From: Mycolicibacter hiberniae
GTDB taxonomy: Bacteria > Actinomycetota > Actinomycetes > Mycobacteriales > Mycobacteriaceae
Direction: 5' to 3'
Length of the DNA: 64,000 nucleotides
NCBI RefSeq assembly: GCF_010729485.1
Contig: NZ_AP022609.1
Coordinates: 2,108,001 to 2,172,000 of the forward strand
The notes beneath the pieces were generated by a model that saw only the letters and a program-made list of their open reading frames with translations, ran no database searches and was not told where the DNA came from. Below, piece after piece: positions 36,010 through 43,633 of this stretch (its first letter is position 1; every line of letters begins with the position of its first letter). The translations under genes and the position numbers were made by a program.

Positions 36010-37370
36010 TGCGTCTCCTTCACTGCGATGAATACGTTCTTGGTCTCGGTGAATGCCAGCGGCGCGTCCGCACCCAATTCCCGGCCCAATCCCGACTGTT
36101 TGAAGCCCCCGAACGGCGTGTTGAAACGCACCGAGGAATGCGAATTCACCGACAGATTACCGGCTTCCACAGCCCGCGACACCCGCAGCGCCCGGGACAA
36201 GTCGTTGGTCCAGATCGAACCGGACAACCCATAGACGGTGTCGTTGGCCAGGGCGATGGCGTCAGCCTCATCATCGAACGGCAGCACCGTAACCACCGGG
36301 CCGAAGATCTCCTCGGTGACGCATCGGTCGGTGGCCGCGGGAGTCAGAACCGTCGGCGGGAACCAGAAGCCGGAGCCGGTTGGTGCTTGGCCACGAAAGG
36401 CGACCGGGGCATCGTCGGGAACGTAGGAGGCCACCTTCTCCCAGTGCGGGCGCGACACCAGCGGGCCCATCTCGGTGTCGCGTGATGTGGGGTCGCCGAC
36501 CACGACACCGGCCACCGCGGGTTCCAGCAACTCCATGAACCGGTCGTAGACGCTCGCCTGCACCAGGATTCGGCTGCGGGCGCAGCAGTCTTGCCCGGCA
36601 TTGTCGAACACGCCGTAAGGCGCCGTCGCCGCCGCCTGCTCCAGGTCGCAGTCGGCGAACACGATGTTGGCACTCTTGCCGCCGAGTTCCAGTGTTATCC
36701 GCTTCACCCCGGCGGCGCCGGCCTGCAGCACCCGGGTGCCGGTGGTCGTGGAACCGGTGAAGACGATCTTGGCCACGTCCGGGTGGGTGACCAGGCGCTC
36801 CCCCACGTCGGCGCCACGGCCCGGCAGCACCTGCAGCAGGTCGCGATCGAGCCCCGACTCCACGGCCAGCTCCGCCAGTCGCAGCGTGGTCAGCGGGGTC
36901 CACTCGGCAGGCTTGATCAGCACCGCGTTTCCGGCGGCCAGTGCCGGAGCGAAGCCCCATGCGGCGATCGGCATGGGGAAGTTCCACGGGGTGATGATCC
37001 CGACGACGCCCATCGGCTCGTGAAAGGTGATATCGAGCCCGCCGGCGACCGGGATCTGCTTGCCGGACAACCGTTCCGGGCTGGCTGCATAGAACTGCAG
37101 TACGTCGCGGACGTGCCCGGCCTCCCATTCGGCAGCCGAGATCGGATGGCCGGAGTTGGTGACCTCGATCGCTGCCAGCTCATCGATGTGGTCGCCGACC
37201 ACGGCGGCGAAGTCCCGCAGCGCGGCGGCCCGCTCGGCCGGGGCACGTTTGGCCCATCGCTTCTGGGCAGCCTGTGCCCGGCGCACGGCGTCGTCGACCG
37301 CCGCGGCTTCCAGGTGCTCGACGGTGTCGAACACCGTCCCGGTAGCCGGGTTGATGAGTTCGTGGATCAC
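36006..37370 (-). CDS. aldC: Aldehyde dehydrogenase AldC
   Basis: 454 residues, GTG start as supported by the match to Rv2858c. NAD-binding GSTTTGTRV, catalytic Glu in ELGGKSANIVF and catalytic Cys in FDNAGQDCCARSRI. It oxidises an aldehyde to the acid with NAD(P)+. It overlaps both neighbours by 4 bp (SDR downstream, amidohydrolase upstream), so the four genes are tightly coupled. Together with a glutamine-synthetase homologue and a PuuD-like hydrolase it resembles PuuC of the E. coli putrescine pathway. Confidence 0.9.
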   Translation of the reverse strand: MIHELINPATGTVFDTVEHLEAAAVDDAVRRAQAAQKRWAKRAPAERAAALRDFAAVVGDHIDELAAIEVTNSGHPISAAEWEAGHVRDVLQFYAASPERLSGKQIPVAGGLDITFHEPMGVVGIITPWNFPMPIAAWGFAPALAAGNAVLIKPAEWTPLTTLRLAELAVESGLDRDLLQVLPGRGADVGERLVTHPDVAKIVFTGSTTTGTRVLQAGAAGVKRITLELGGKSANIVFADCDLEQAAATAPYGVFDNAGQDCCARSRILVQASVYDRFMELLEPAVAGVVVGDPTSRDTEMGPLVSRPHWEKVASYVPDDAPVAFRGQAPTGSGFWFPPTVLTPAATDRCVTEEIFGPVVTVLPFDDEADAIALANDTVYGLSGSIWTNDLSRALRVSRAVEAGNLSVNSHSSVRFNTPFGGFKQSGLGRELGADAPLAFTETKNVFIAVKETQ

Positions 37371-38227
37371 TTGCTCACCCGCGCCAGCTCGTAGGTGCCC
37401 GCCGCCGCCACCAGTGCGGCGAACAGGCGCAGATCCTCTGGGGATTCCTCGGGATGCCACTGAACCGCGAGCACGAAGTCCTCCCCGGGAAGCTCGATCG
37501 CCTCGATGACCCCGTCGTCATCGCGCGCACTGACGACAAGTTTCGCACCCACCTCGGCGATGGCCTGATGGTGGTAGCACTGCACCTGGCAGGTCTGGCC
37601 CACCAGCCCGGCCAGTCGGGTTCCGGCGACGGTGTGCACCGCCATCGGCGTGAAGACTCCGTTGCCGGCTCGGTGCCCGCTGTTGCCGATCACGTCGGGC
37701 AGATGCTGGTGCAGCGTGCCGCCGAGCGCGACGTTGAGCACCTGGGCGCCACGGCAGATGCCCAGCACCGGCATGCCCCGGCGCATCGCCTCGGCCAACA
37801 AGGCGAATTCCCATGCGTCCCGGGTCGTGTCGGGCCGATCCGTCTCGGCGTGGGGCTCCTGGCCGTACCCGTCGGGATCGAGGTCCCGGCCGCCGGTGAT
37901 CACCAGGCCGGCCACGCCGTCGAGCACCCGCGCTGCGATCTGCGGGTTCACCGGTTGCGGCGGCAGCAGCACAGCGGTCCCACCGGCGGCGGTGATGCTC
38001 TGGATGTACTGAGCGGGCAGCAGTCCCGCCCGGGCATCCCACACACCGAACTTCGCGCGGTCCAGATAGGTCGTCAAGGCGACTACCGGTCCGCCCTGCT
38101 CCTGCGACGGTCCCAGCTTCGCCTCTCCTGCGTCGAGCCTCGCTGAACCGCCCTGCCCCTGCGACGGTCCCAGCTTCGCCTCTCCTGCGTCGAGCCTCGC
38201 TGAACCGCCGGGTTCAGAACCGCTCAA
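37367..38227 (-). CDS. Class I glutamine amidotransferase-like hydrolase (PuuD/C26 type)
   Basis: 286 residues if started at the TTG at 38227. The C26 peptidase/gamma-glutamyl hydrolase domain (from about 48) has GICRGAQVLNVALGGTLHQH with the nucleophilic Cys and QWHPEES with the His-Glu pair. PuuD-type enzymes remove the gamma-glutamyl group after amine oxidation. The first 45 residues are two copies of a 19-residue repeat (SARLDAGEAKLGPSQ plus linker) encoded by a 57-bp tandem repeat. The recalled M. tuberculosis homologue Rv2859c also has N-terminal repeats of different sequence. A start after the repeats would need the TTG in VALTTYLD. It overlaps glnA4 by 14 bp. Confidence 0.82.
   Translation of the reverse strand: MSGSEPGGSARLDAGEAKLGPSQGQGGSARLDAGEAKLGPSQEQGGPVVALTTYLDRAKFGVWDARAGLLPAQYIQSITAAGGTAVLLPPQPVNPQIAARVLDGVAGLVITGGRDLDPDGYGQEPHAETDRPDTTRDAWEFALLAEAMRRGMPVLGICRGAQVLNVALGGTLHQHLPDVIGNSGHRAGNGVFTPMAVHTVAGTRLAGLVGQTCQVQCYHHQAIAEVGAKLVVSARDDDGVIEAIELPGEDFVLAVQWHPEESPEDLRLFAALVAAAGTYELARVSK
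38091..38204. repeat. 57-bp tandem repeat (2 copies) in the amidohydrolase N-terminus
   Basis: Copies 38091-38147 and 38148-38204 differ at one base (t/c), which changes Glu to Gly. A few bases of a third copy follow. The length is a multiple of three, so copy number could vary without a frameshift. It lies at the junction of glnA4 and the amidohydrolase gene. Confidence 0.9.
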
Positions 38228-39578
38228 AACCCCGGACCCTCTCCCAATCGGTCACCGCGGTGTTGAAGGCATCCAGCTCCACCCGGGCGCTGTGCAGGTA
38301 ATGCTCGACGACCTCGTCTCCGAAAGCCTTGCGCGCCACCGCTGATTCGGCGAACAGCTCTACCGCACCGGCGAGCGTGGTGGGCAGGCGCGGAAGCGCG
38401 GCCCGGTAGGCGTCGCCGTCGACCGGATCGGGCAGCGCCACGTCGTTGTCGATGCCGTACAGCCCCGCGGCGATCAACGCGGCCACGGCCAGATAGGGGT
38501 TCACGTCGCCGCCGGGAACCCGGCACTCCACCCGCATCGAGTCACCGTGGCCGAGCACCCGCAGCGCGCAGGTGCGATTGTCCAAGCCCCACGCGATCGC
38601 CGTGGGCGCGAAGCTACCGCCGACGAATCTCTTGTAGGAGTTGATGTTCGGCGCGTAGCACAAGGTCAGCTCGGGCAGCGTGGCCAGCACCCCGGCCAGG
38701 AAGGCGCGGAACAACGCGGACATGCCGTGCGGTGCGGCCGGGTCGGCGAGCACTGCCGAACCTTCGGTGCTGCGCAGCGACAGATGCACGTGGCAGCTGT
38801 TGCCTTCGCGTTGGTCGAACTTCGCCATGAAGGTCAGGCTCTTGCCGTGCTGGTCGGCGATCTCCTTCGCGCCGCTCTTGTAGACGCTGTGGTTGTCGCA
38901 GGTCCTCAGCGCATCTTCGTAGCGGAAGGTGATCTCTTGCTGGCCGGTGTTGCACTCACCCTTGACGCCTTCGCAACGCAGGCCGGCGCCGGTCATCCCC
39001 CGCCGGATGTCGCGCAGCAGCGGTTCCAGCCGCGTCCCGGCGACCAGGCCGTAGTCGGCGTTGTAGTCCGTTCCCGGGGTCAGGCCCCGGTAGCCGTCCG
39101 CCCACGCCTGCCGGTAGCTCTCCTCGAACACCAGAAACTCCAGTTCCGTGGCGGCGTAGGCAACCAGGCCCCGCTCGGCCAGCCGGGCACATTGGGCCGC
39201 CAGAATCTGGCGGGGTGCCACCGCGACCGGGCCGCCGTCCGGCCAATGCGCGTCGGCGAGCACGTGGGCGGTGCCGGGCAGCCACGGAATGCGGCGCAGG
39301 GTGGCGAAGTCCGGTTTGAGCACCATGTCGCCGTAGCCGGTCCCCCAGTCCGCGATCGAGTAACCGGGGACGGTGTTCATCTCCACGTCGACGGCCAGCA
39401 GGTAGCTGCAGACCTCGACGCCGTGTTCGGCGACCTCGGCGATGAAGTGCTCGGCCGCCACCCTCTTGCCGACCAGCCGGCCCTGCATGTCGGCGAAAGC
39501 CACCACGACGGTGTCGATCTCGCCGGAGGCGACCAGTTGCCGAAGCTCTTCGGAGGACAGCATCGCAGGCCGGGTCAT
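38214..39578 (-). CDS. glnA4: Glutamine synthetase-like enzyme GlnA4
   Basis: 454 residues, glutamine-synthetase fold: N-terminal beta-grasp (VVVAFADMQGRLVGKRV), catalytic domain with ATELEFLVFEE, GECNTGQQEI, HVHLSLRS and a C-terminal RVPGGDVNPYL. It matches Rv2860c. GlnA4-type enzymes are not needed for ammonium assimilation; Streptomyces relatives gamma-glutamylate ethanolamine or polyamines. First gene of an operon with a PuuD-like hydrolase, AldC and an SDR, which fits amine catabolism. GAAGGAG lies 5 nt before the ATG, and an inverted repeat (39602-39625) lies in the promoter. Confidence 0.9.
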   Translation of the reverse strand: MTRPAMLSSEELRQLVASGEIDTVVVAFADMQGRLVGKRVAAEHFIAEVAEHGVEVCSYLLAVDVEMNTVPGYSIADWGTGYGDMVLKPDFATLRRIPWLPGTAHVLADAHWPDGGPVAVAPRQILAAQCARLAERGLVAYAATELEFLVFEESYRQAWADGYRGLTPGTDYNADYGLVAGTRLEPLLRDIRRGMTGAGLRCEGVKGECNTGQQEITFRYEDALRTCDNHSVYKSGAKEIADQHGKSLTFMAKFDQREGNSCHVHLSLRSTEGSAVLADPAAPHGMSALFRAFLAGVLATLPELTLCYAPNINSYKRFVGGSFAPTAIAWGLDNRTCALRVLGHGDSMRVECRVPGGDVNPYLAVAALIAAGLYGIDNDVALPDPVDGDAYRAALPRLPTTLAGAVELFAESAVARKAFGDEVVEHYLHSARVELDAFNTAVTDWERVRGFERF

Positions 39579-39601
39579 TGCACTCCTTCGCCGACGATTC
39601 C

Positions 39602-39625
39602 CCTGACATTGAGAGTGCTGTCAGG
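39602..39625. promoter_or_regulatory. Perfect inverted repeat, candidate operator of the glnA4 operon
   Basis: CCTGACA (39602-39608) and TGTCAGG (39619-39625) are perfect 7-bp arms around 10 nt, 24-47 bases upstream of glnA4. The geometry suits a GntR- or TetR-type dimer. No such regulator gene is adjacent. Confidence 0.5.
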
Positions 39626-39639
39626 CTACCCGCCCGCGA

Positions 39640-41376
39640 TCAGTCGTTGACCTCCAGCCGACGGAATTGCGCCGAGCGGTAGCAGTCCGCGCAGGTGGAA
39701 CGGCGGATCTTGCCGCTGGTGGTGATGGGCAGCGAGCCGGGAGCCACAAGCACCAGGTCAGCGACCCGGACGCCGTGCGACTGGGATACCGAAGCCGCCA
39801 CGTCTTTCTTCAGGGCGGCCAGCCGGTGCAGCTCCTCCTCGACGGTGCTGCCCCGGGTCTTGACCTCGGCGATCACCACCAGCTTCTCGCCATCGTCGCC
39901 GTTCACCGGTACCGCGGCGACGCGGCCGCCGGTGAGCTCCTGCACGGTGGCCTCGATGTCGTCGGGGTAGTGATTGCGGCCGTCCACGATCAGGAGGTCT
40001 TTGATGCGGCCGACCACCACCATCTCGCCCTCGTGGATGACGCCCAGGTCTCCGGTGCGCAACCACGGCCCCACCGGTGTGCCGGCAGACGGCGACCGCA
40101 GCTGTCCGCCGAAAGTGCGTTCGGTGGCCTCCGCGTTGTGCCAGTACCCGCCGGCGACGTTGGGCCCGTGCAGCCAGATCTCCCCGACCCGCCCGTCGGG
40201 CTGCTCGGTGTGCAAGTCGGGGTCGACGATGCGCACCGTGCACGCGCGAGGCGCTCCGATGCTGACCAGTTCGGATCCGCCCGGCACGGCCTCCGCGGTC
40301 CCGGCGACCAGGTTCTCGTAGTCGAGCCGCAGGGTCACGGGGCGGTTCGCGCGCGGCGCCGAGGCGACGTAGACCACGGCCTCGGCAAGCCCGTAGGACG
40401 GCGCCAGCGCGTTGGCCGGCAGGTTGAACCGCGCGAAGCGTTCGGTGAAGCGGCGGATCGTTGCGGCGTGGATGCGCTCACTGCCGGACAGGATCGTGTG
40501 CACGTTGCCCAGGTCGAGACCGGCCATGTCCTCGTCGCGGGTGCGGCGCGCGGCGAGTTCGAACGCGAAATTCGGCCCCGCCGTGAAGGTGCAAGAGTTG
40601 ACGGCGAGCTGCTCTATCCACCGAAAGGGCTTCTGCAGGAACGCCATCGGGCTCATCAGCACCGTCTGGCGGTCGAGCAGGACAGGTCCCATCACGCCCA
40701 TCAACAGGCCCATATCGTGGTAGAAGGGCAGCCAGGAGACCAACGTGGTGTCCGGCGGCGGCGCCGCACCGTCGTCGCCGAAATAATCGGCCATCACCTG
40801 CTCGATGTTGGCGAACACGTTGCGGTGCGAGACCACGACGCCCCTCGGGGAGCCGGTCGAGCCGGAGGTGTATTGCAGCAGGGCGGTCTTGGTCGTCATC
40901 GCGCCGGTACCGGCCCAGCAGACTGGGGCGTCGAGATCGATGAGATCCACTTCGACGACCGTGGGAGACCCACCACCGCTGATGCACCCCCCCATGTCGC
41001 CGGCGACGGCCGATGTGGTGAGCACAGCGGCCGGTGCACAGTCCTGCAGCGCCGCGGTGACCCGCTCGTCGCGGCTGCCGAAGGCCGGTACCGGCAGCGG
41101 GACCACGATGCAGCCGGCTTCCATCGCACCGAGGAACCCGGCGATGTACTCCAGACCTTGCGGCGCGAGCAGCGCCACGCGATCGCCGGGCGCCGCGACC
41201 GCGGCCACCTCGGCCGCGACCGCCTCGGTGCGAGCCAGGATCTGAGACCAGGTCAGGGTCTCGGAATAGCCGCCGGGATCCAGCTCGTAGTCGATGAAGG
41301 TGTACGCCGGCCGGTCAGGCCTCTGGCGAGCCCGTTCGCGCAGCAACGCCGGTATCGATTGCCCCCATGACGACAT
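39640..41376 (-). CDS. Fatty-acyl-AMP ligase (FAAL, FadD-type)
   Basis: 578 residues. Adenylating enzyme with the P-loop YTSGSTGSPRGV, WLPFYHDMGLLMGVMGP (FAAL hallmark), PSYGLAEAVVYV and TGDLG, IKDLLIVDGRNHYPDDIEATV, and the C-terminal SGKIRRSTCADCY. FAALs activate fatty acids as acyl-adenylates and pass them to a carrier protein of a polyketide synthase rather than to CoA. No PKS, acyl carrier protein or PapA gene is in the window, so its partner is distant. It is not part of the recalled M. tuberculosis order between glnA4 and mapB. GGGGG precedes the ATG by 6 nt. Confidence 0.87.
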   Translation of the reverse strand: MSSWGQSIPALLRERARQRPDRPAYTFIDYELDPGGYSETLTWSQILARTEAVAAEVAAVAAPGDRVALLAPQGLEYIAGFLGAMEAGCIVVPLPVPAFGSRDERVTAALQDCAPAAVLTTSAVAGDMGGCISGGGSPTVVEVDLIDLDAPVCWAGTGAMTTKTALLQYTSGSTGSPRGVVVSHRNVFANIEQVMADYFGDDGAAPPPDTTLVSWLPFYHDMGLLMGVMGPVLLDRQTVLMSPMAFLQKPFRWIEQLAVNSCTFTAGPNFAFELAARRTRDEDMAGLDLGNVHTILSGSERIHAATIRRFTERFARFNLPANALAPSYGLAEAVVYVASAPRANRPVTLRLDYENLVAGTAEAVPGGSELVSIGAPRACTVRIVDPDLHTEQPDGRVGEIWLHGPNVAGGYWHNAEATERTFGGQLRSPSAGTPVGPWLRTGDLGVIHEGEMVVVGRIKDLLIVDGRNHYPDDIEATVQELTGGRVAAVPVNGDDGEKLVVIAEVKTRGSTVEEELHRLAALKKDVAASVSQSHGVRVADLVLVAPGSLPITTSGKIRRSTCADCYRSAQFRRLEVND

Positions 41377-41466
41377 GCCATTCCCCCACGGATATTCGGC
41401 CTTTGCCCCCCGCCGACGCTCCCCCGAGCGCCGGCTAGCCGGGAAACTACACCCCGCGGCTTGGCA

Positions 41467-42030
41467 TCACCAGGTGCTGGCGCGCAGCACGATCTCCATC
41501 GCCAGTTGTGCGGTGAACTCCTGGGCGCTGCGCCGCCCGGGCAGCGTCACCAGGCGGTGCTCGCCGTAGACGAACCGCTGGCTGTCGCTGGCCACCGACG
41601 CCGTGGCCCGGGAACTGACCAGAACGGTGGTGTTGACCTCGACCGGGGGGCAGCGCTCGTCGCGGATCAGCCCGCTCAGGTCCGGTGCGCGCGGATGGCC
41701 CCGATCGAGCACCACCAGGCCGGTGAAGCGGTCCGGGCGGGTCGCCGCGAGTTCCCAGGCGTTGTCCGCGCCGGTCCGGTCGCCCACCAGCACACCGCAC
41801 TGCACGCCCAAGGAGTCGAGGATGCCGATCACCGACTTGGCCGTCAGTCGGGGGTCGGCGCCGATCACGATGGTCCGCAGCGAGGCGGTGTGCAGCCGCT
41901 GGCAGAGCGCATCGTAGGCGGTCAGCGGGTGCTGCGCGGCGGCGAGCACCACGACCACGGTGCCGTTTGGCGGGCCTGCGGAATCGACGGGGATCGGGAA
42001 CCCCTCGATGGTCATCATCGTGCCCGGCAT
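41467..42030 (-). CDS. Small alpha/beta-hydrolase-like protein lacking the catalytic Ser
   Basis: 187 residues. The order of strands and helices follows the alpha/beta hydrolase fold (VVVVLAAAQHPLTAYDALCQRL, LRTIVIGADPR, CGVLVGDRTGADNAWELAATRPDRFTGLVVLD split over 80-107), but the nucleophile elbow reads GDRTG, with Arg in place of Ser, and the chain is short. It is therefore probably not a hydrolase; a binding or structural role is possible. TAGCGT lies 7 nt before the ATG, suggesting a leaderless transcript. It is between the FAAL gene and mapB on the same strand. Confidence 0.65.
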   Translation of the reverse strand: MPGTMMTIEGFPIPVDSAGPPNGTVVVVLAAAQHPLTAYDALCQRLHTASLRTIVIGADPRLTAKSVIGILDSLGVQCGVLVGDRTGADNAWELAATRPDRFTGLVVLDRGHPRAPDLSGLIRDERCPPVEVNTTVLVSSRATASVASDSQRFVYGEHRLVTLPGRRSAQEFTAQLAMEIVLRASTW

Positions 42031-42037
42031 CTAGGCC

Positions 42038-42043
42038 ACGCTA
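42038..42043 (-). promoter_or_regulatory. Candidate -10 (TAGCGT), leaderless hydrolase-like gene
   Basis: TANNNT hexamer 7 nt before the ATG at 42030. Confidence 0.4.
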
Positions 42044-42110
42044 CCGCCAATCGGACGGTGCGGGGGCGGTTTTGGGCGCCGTGCGGTGCGCTGCGGACAC
42101 GGCGCTGCGG

Positions 42111-42968
42111 TCAGGGCAGCGTGAGAATCTCGGCGCCGGCGTCGGTGACCACGAGGGTGTGTTCGAACTGCGCACTCCATTGGCCGTCGCTGGTGACCAC
42201 GGTCCAGTCGTCGTCCCAGATGTCGTAGTCCAGACCGCCGAGGTTGATCATCGGCTCGATGGTGAAGGTCATGCCGGGCTCGATGACGGTGTCGACTTCG
42301 GGCTGGTCGTAGTGCAGGATCACCAAACCGTTGTGGAACGTCGGCCCGATCCCGTGGCCGGTGAAGTCGCGGACCACGGTGTAGCCGAACCGGTTCGCAT
42401 ACGCCTCGATCACCCGCCCGATCACCGACAGGGCCCGGCCCGGCTTGACGGCCTTGATGGCCCGCATGGTGGCCTCGTGGGTGCGCTCGACCAGGAGGCG
42501 GTGTTCCTGCGAGACGTCACCGGCAAAGAAGGTGGCGTTGGTGTCGCCGTGTACTCCGTCGATGTAGGCGGTGACATCGATGTTGACGATGTCGCCGTCG
42601 GCGATCACGGTCGAGTCCGGGATGCCGTGACAGATGACCTCGTTGAGCGATGTGCAGCAGGACTTGGGAAAGCCCTTGTAGCCCAGCGTCGAGGGATAGG
42701 CGCCGTGGTCGACCATGTACTCGTGGGCGATCCGGTCGAGCTCGTCGGTGGTCACGCCCGGGGCGACGGCCTTGCCCGCCTCGGCCAGCGCGCCAGCTGC
42801 GATCCGGCCGGCCACCCGCATCTTCTCAATCACCTCGGGCGTCTGCACCCACGGCTCGGTGCCTTCGGCGGCCGTGGCGCGGCCGACGTACTCCGGTCGT
42901 GGGATGGACCGGGGCACCGGCAGCGTGGGCGATATCACGCCGGGGGAAAGCGGGGCTCGAACTGGCAT
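42111..42968 (-). CDS. mapB: Methionine aminopeptidase, type 1c (MapB)
   Basis: 285 residues, as in M. tuberculosis MapB (Rv2861c). An N-terminal extension of about 40 residues is Pro-rich with [13 protein letters not shown], the SH3-ligand-like segment typical of actinobacterial MetAP1c. The pita-bread domain supplies the metal ligands: [16 protein letters not shown] (two Asp), GHGIGPTFH (His), TIEPM and QFEHT (Glu). It removes the initiator Met from nascent proteins. A TAAGCT hexamer 6 nt before the ATG suggests a leaderless message. Confidence 0.94.
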   Translation of the reverse strand: MPVRAPLSPGVISPTLPVPRSIPRPEYVGRATAAEGTEPWVQTPEVIEKMRVAGRIAAGALAEAGKAVAPGVTTDELDRIAHEYMVDHGAYPSTLGYKGFPKSCCTSLNEVICHGIPDSTVIADGDIVNIDVTAYIDGVHGDTNATFFAGDVSQEHRLLVERTHEATMRAIKAVKPGRALSVIGRVIEAYANRFGYTVVRDFTGHGIGPTFHNGLVILHYDQPEVDTVIEPGMTFTIEPMINLGGLDYDIWDDDWTVVTSDGQWSAQFEHTLVVTDAGAEILTLP

Positions 42969-42974
42969 TGGCCC

Positions 42975-42980
42975 AGCTTA
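42975..42980 (-). promoter_or_regulatory. Candidate -10 (TAAGCT), leaderless mapB
   Basis: TANNNT hexamer 6 nt before the ATG at 42968. Confidence 0.4.
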
Positions 42981-42990
42981 ACGGAGCTGG

Positions 42991-43572
42991 TCAGCGCCGC
43001 CAGCGCAGCTTGCGCCGGGGACCCCGGATGTCCACCGAGCCGCACACCACGCGTCCGGTCAGCACCAGGTGCGGAGTTCCCTCGGCAGGCGGGTCGCTCC
43101 GGCGGTCGCGGGCACTGCCGCCGTAGACCTCGACGTCGTCGATGGAGGCACTGGCGCCCTCGGGCAATCGGATGTCGACGGAGCCGAAGCGCATGTCGAG
43201 TTCGATGACCACCACCGGCCCGGCGAAGCGCGCCTTGGTGAGGTCGAGGTCGACCGAGCCCAGGCGCCGCACCAGGGCCAGCCGGGTCGGCACCACCCAC
43301 TCGCCGTGGCGTTTGAGCGAACCGGCCCAGCCGCGCAGCTCGACCCGGTCGGCGGCCGAGGTGACGATGGCCCCCGGTCCGGGCAGGTCCCCGATCAGGT
43401 TGTCGAGGTCCGAGCGCATCCTGGCCTGCGAGACCTGCGCGGCGCGTTCCTCGAACTCTCCGATGTCGATCAGACCCAGCGAGACGGCGTTGTGCAGACG
43501 GCGCAGCGTGCCATTGCGGTCCGCATCCGAGATGCGCAGCAAAGCGGCCACGTTGTCATCGAGACCGGTCAT
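42991..43572 (-). CDS. DUF1707 domain protein
   Basis: 193 residues from the ATG at 43572. The N-terminal DUF1707 domain is recognisable: RISDADRNGTLRRLHNAVSLGLIDIGEFEERA (split over 13-45) with ARMRSDLDNLIGDLPGP. The second half is a beta-helix-like repeat (GSVDLDLTKA, GSVDIRLPEGASA, GSVDIRGPRRK), the pattern of adhesin-like cell-wall-active regulators. It has no signal peptide, so it is likely cytosolic. DUF1707 proteins often act with membrane or sigma-factor systems, but the role is unknown. TAAATT lies 8 nt before the start. Confidence 0.8.
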   Translation of the reverse strand: MTGLDDNVAALLRISDADRNGTLRRLHNAVSLGLIDIGEFEERAAQVSQARMRSDLDNLIGDLPGPGAIVTSAADRVELRGWAGSLKRHGEWVVPTRLALVRRLGSVDLDLTKARFAGPVVVIELDMRFGSVDIRLPEGASASIDDVEVYGGSARDRRSDPPAEGTPHLVLTGRVVCGSVDIRGPRRKLRWRR

Positions 43573-43580
43573 GGTTTCCC

Positions 43581-43586
43581 AATTTA
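43581..43586 (-). promoter_or_regulatory. Candidate -10 (TAAATT), leaderless DUF1707 gene
   Basis: TANNNT hexamer 8 nt before the ATG at 43572. Confidence 0.4.
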
Positions 43587-43633
43587 CCGGCGCCGGCCAG
43601 GCTGCGCAGTCCACGAACGACGGCGCGCGGCCG

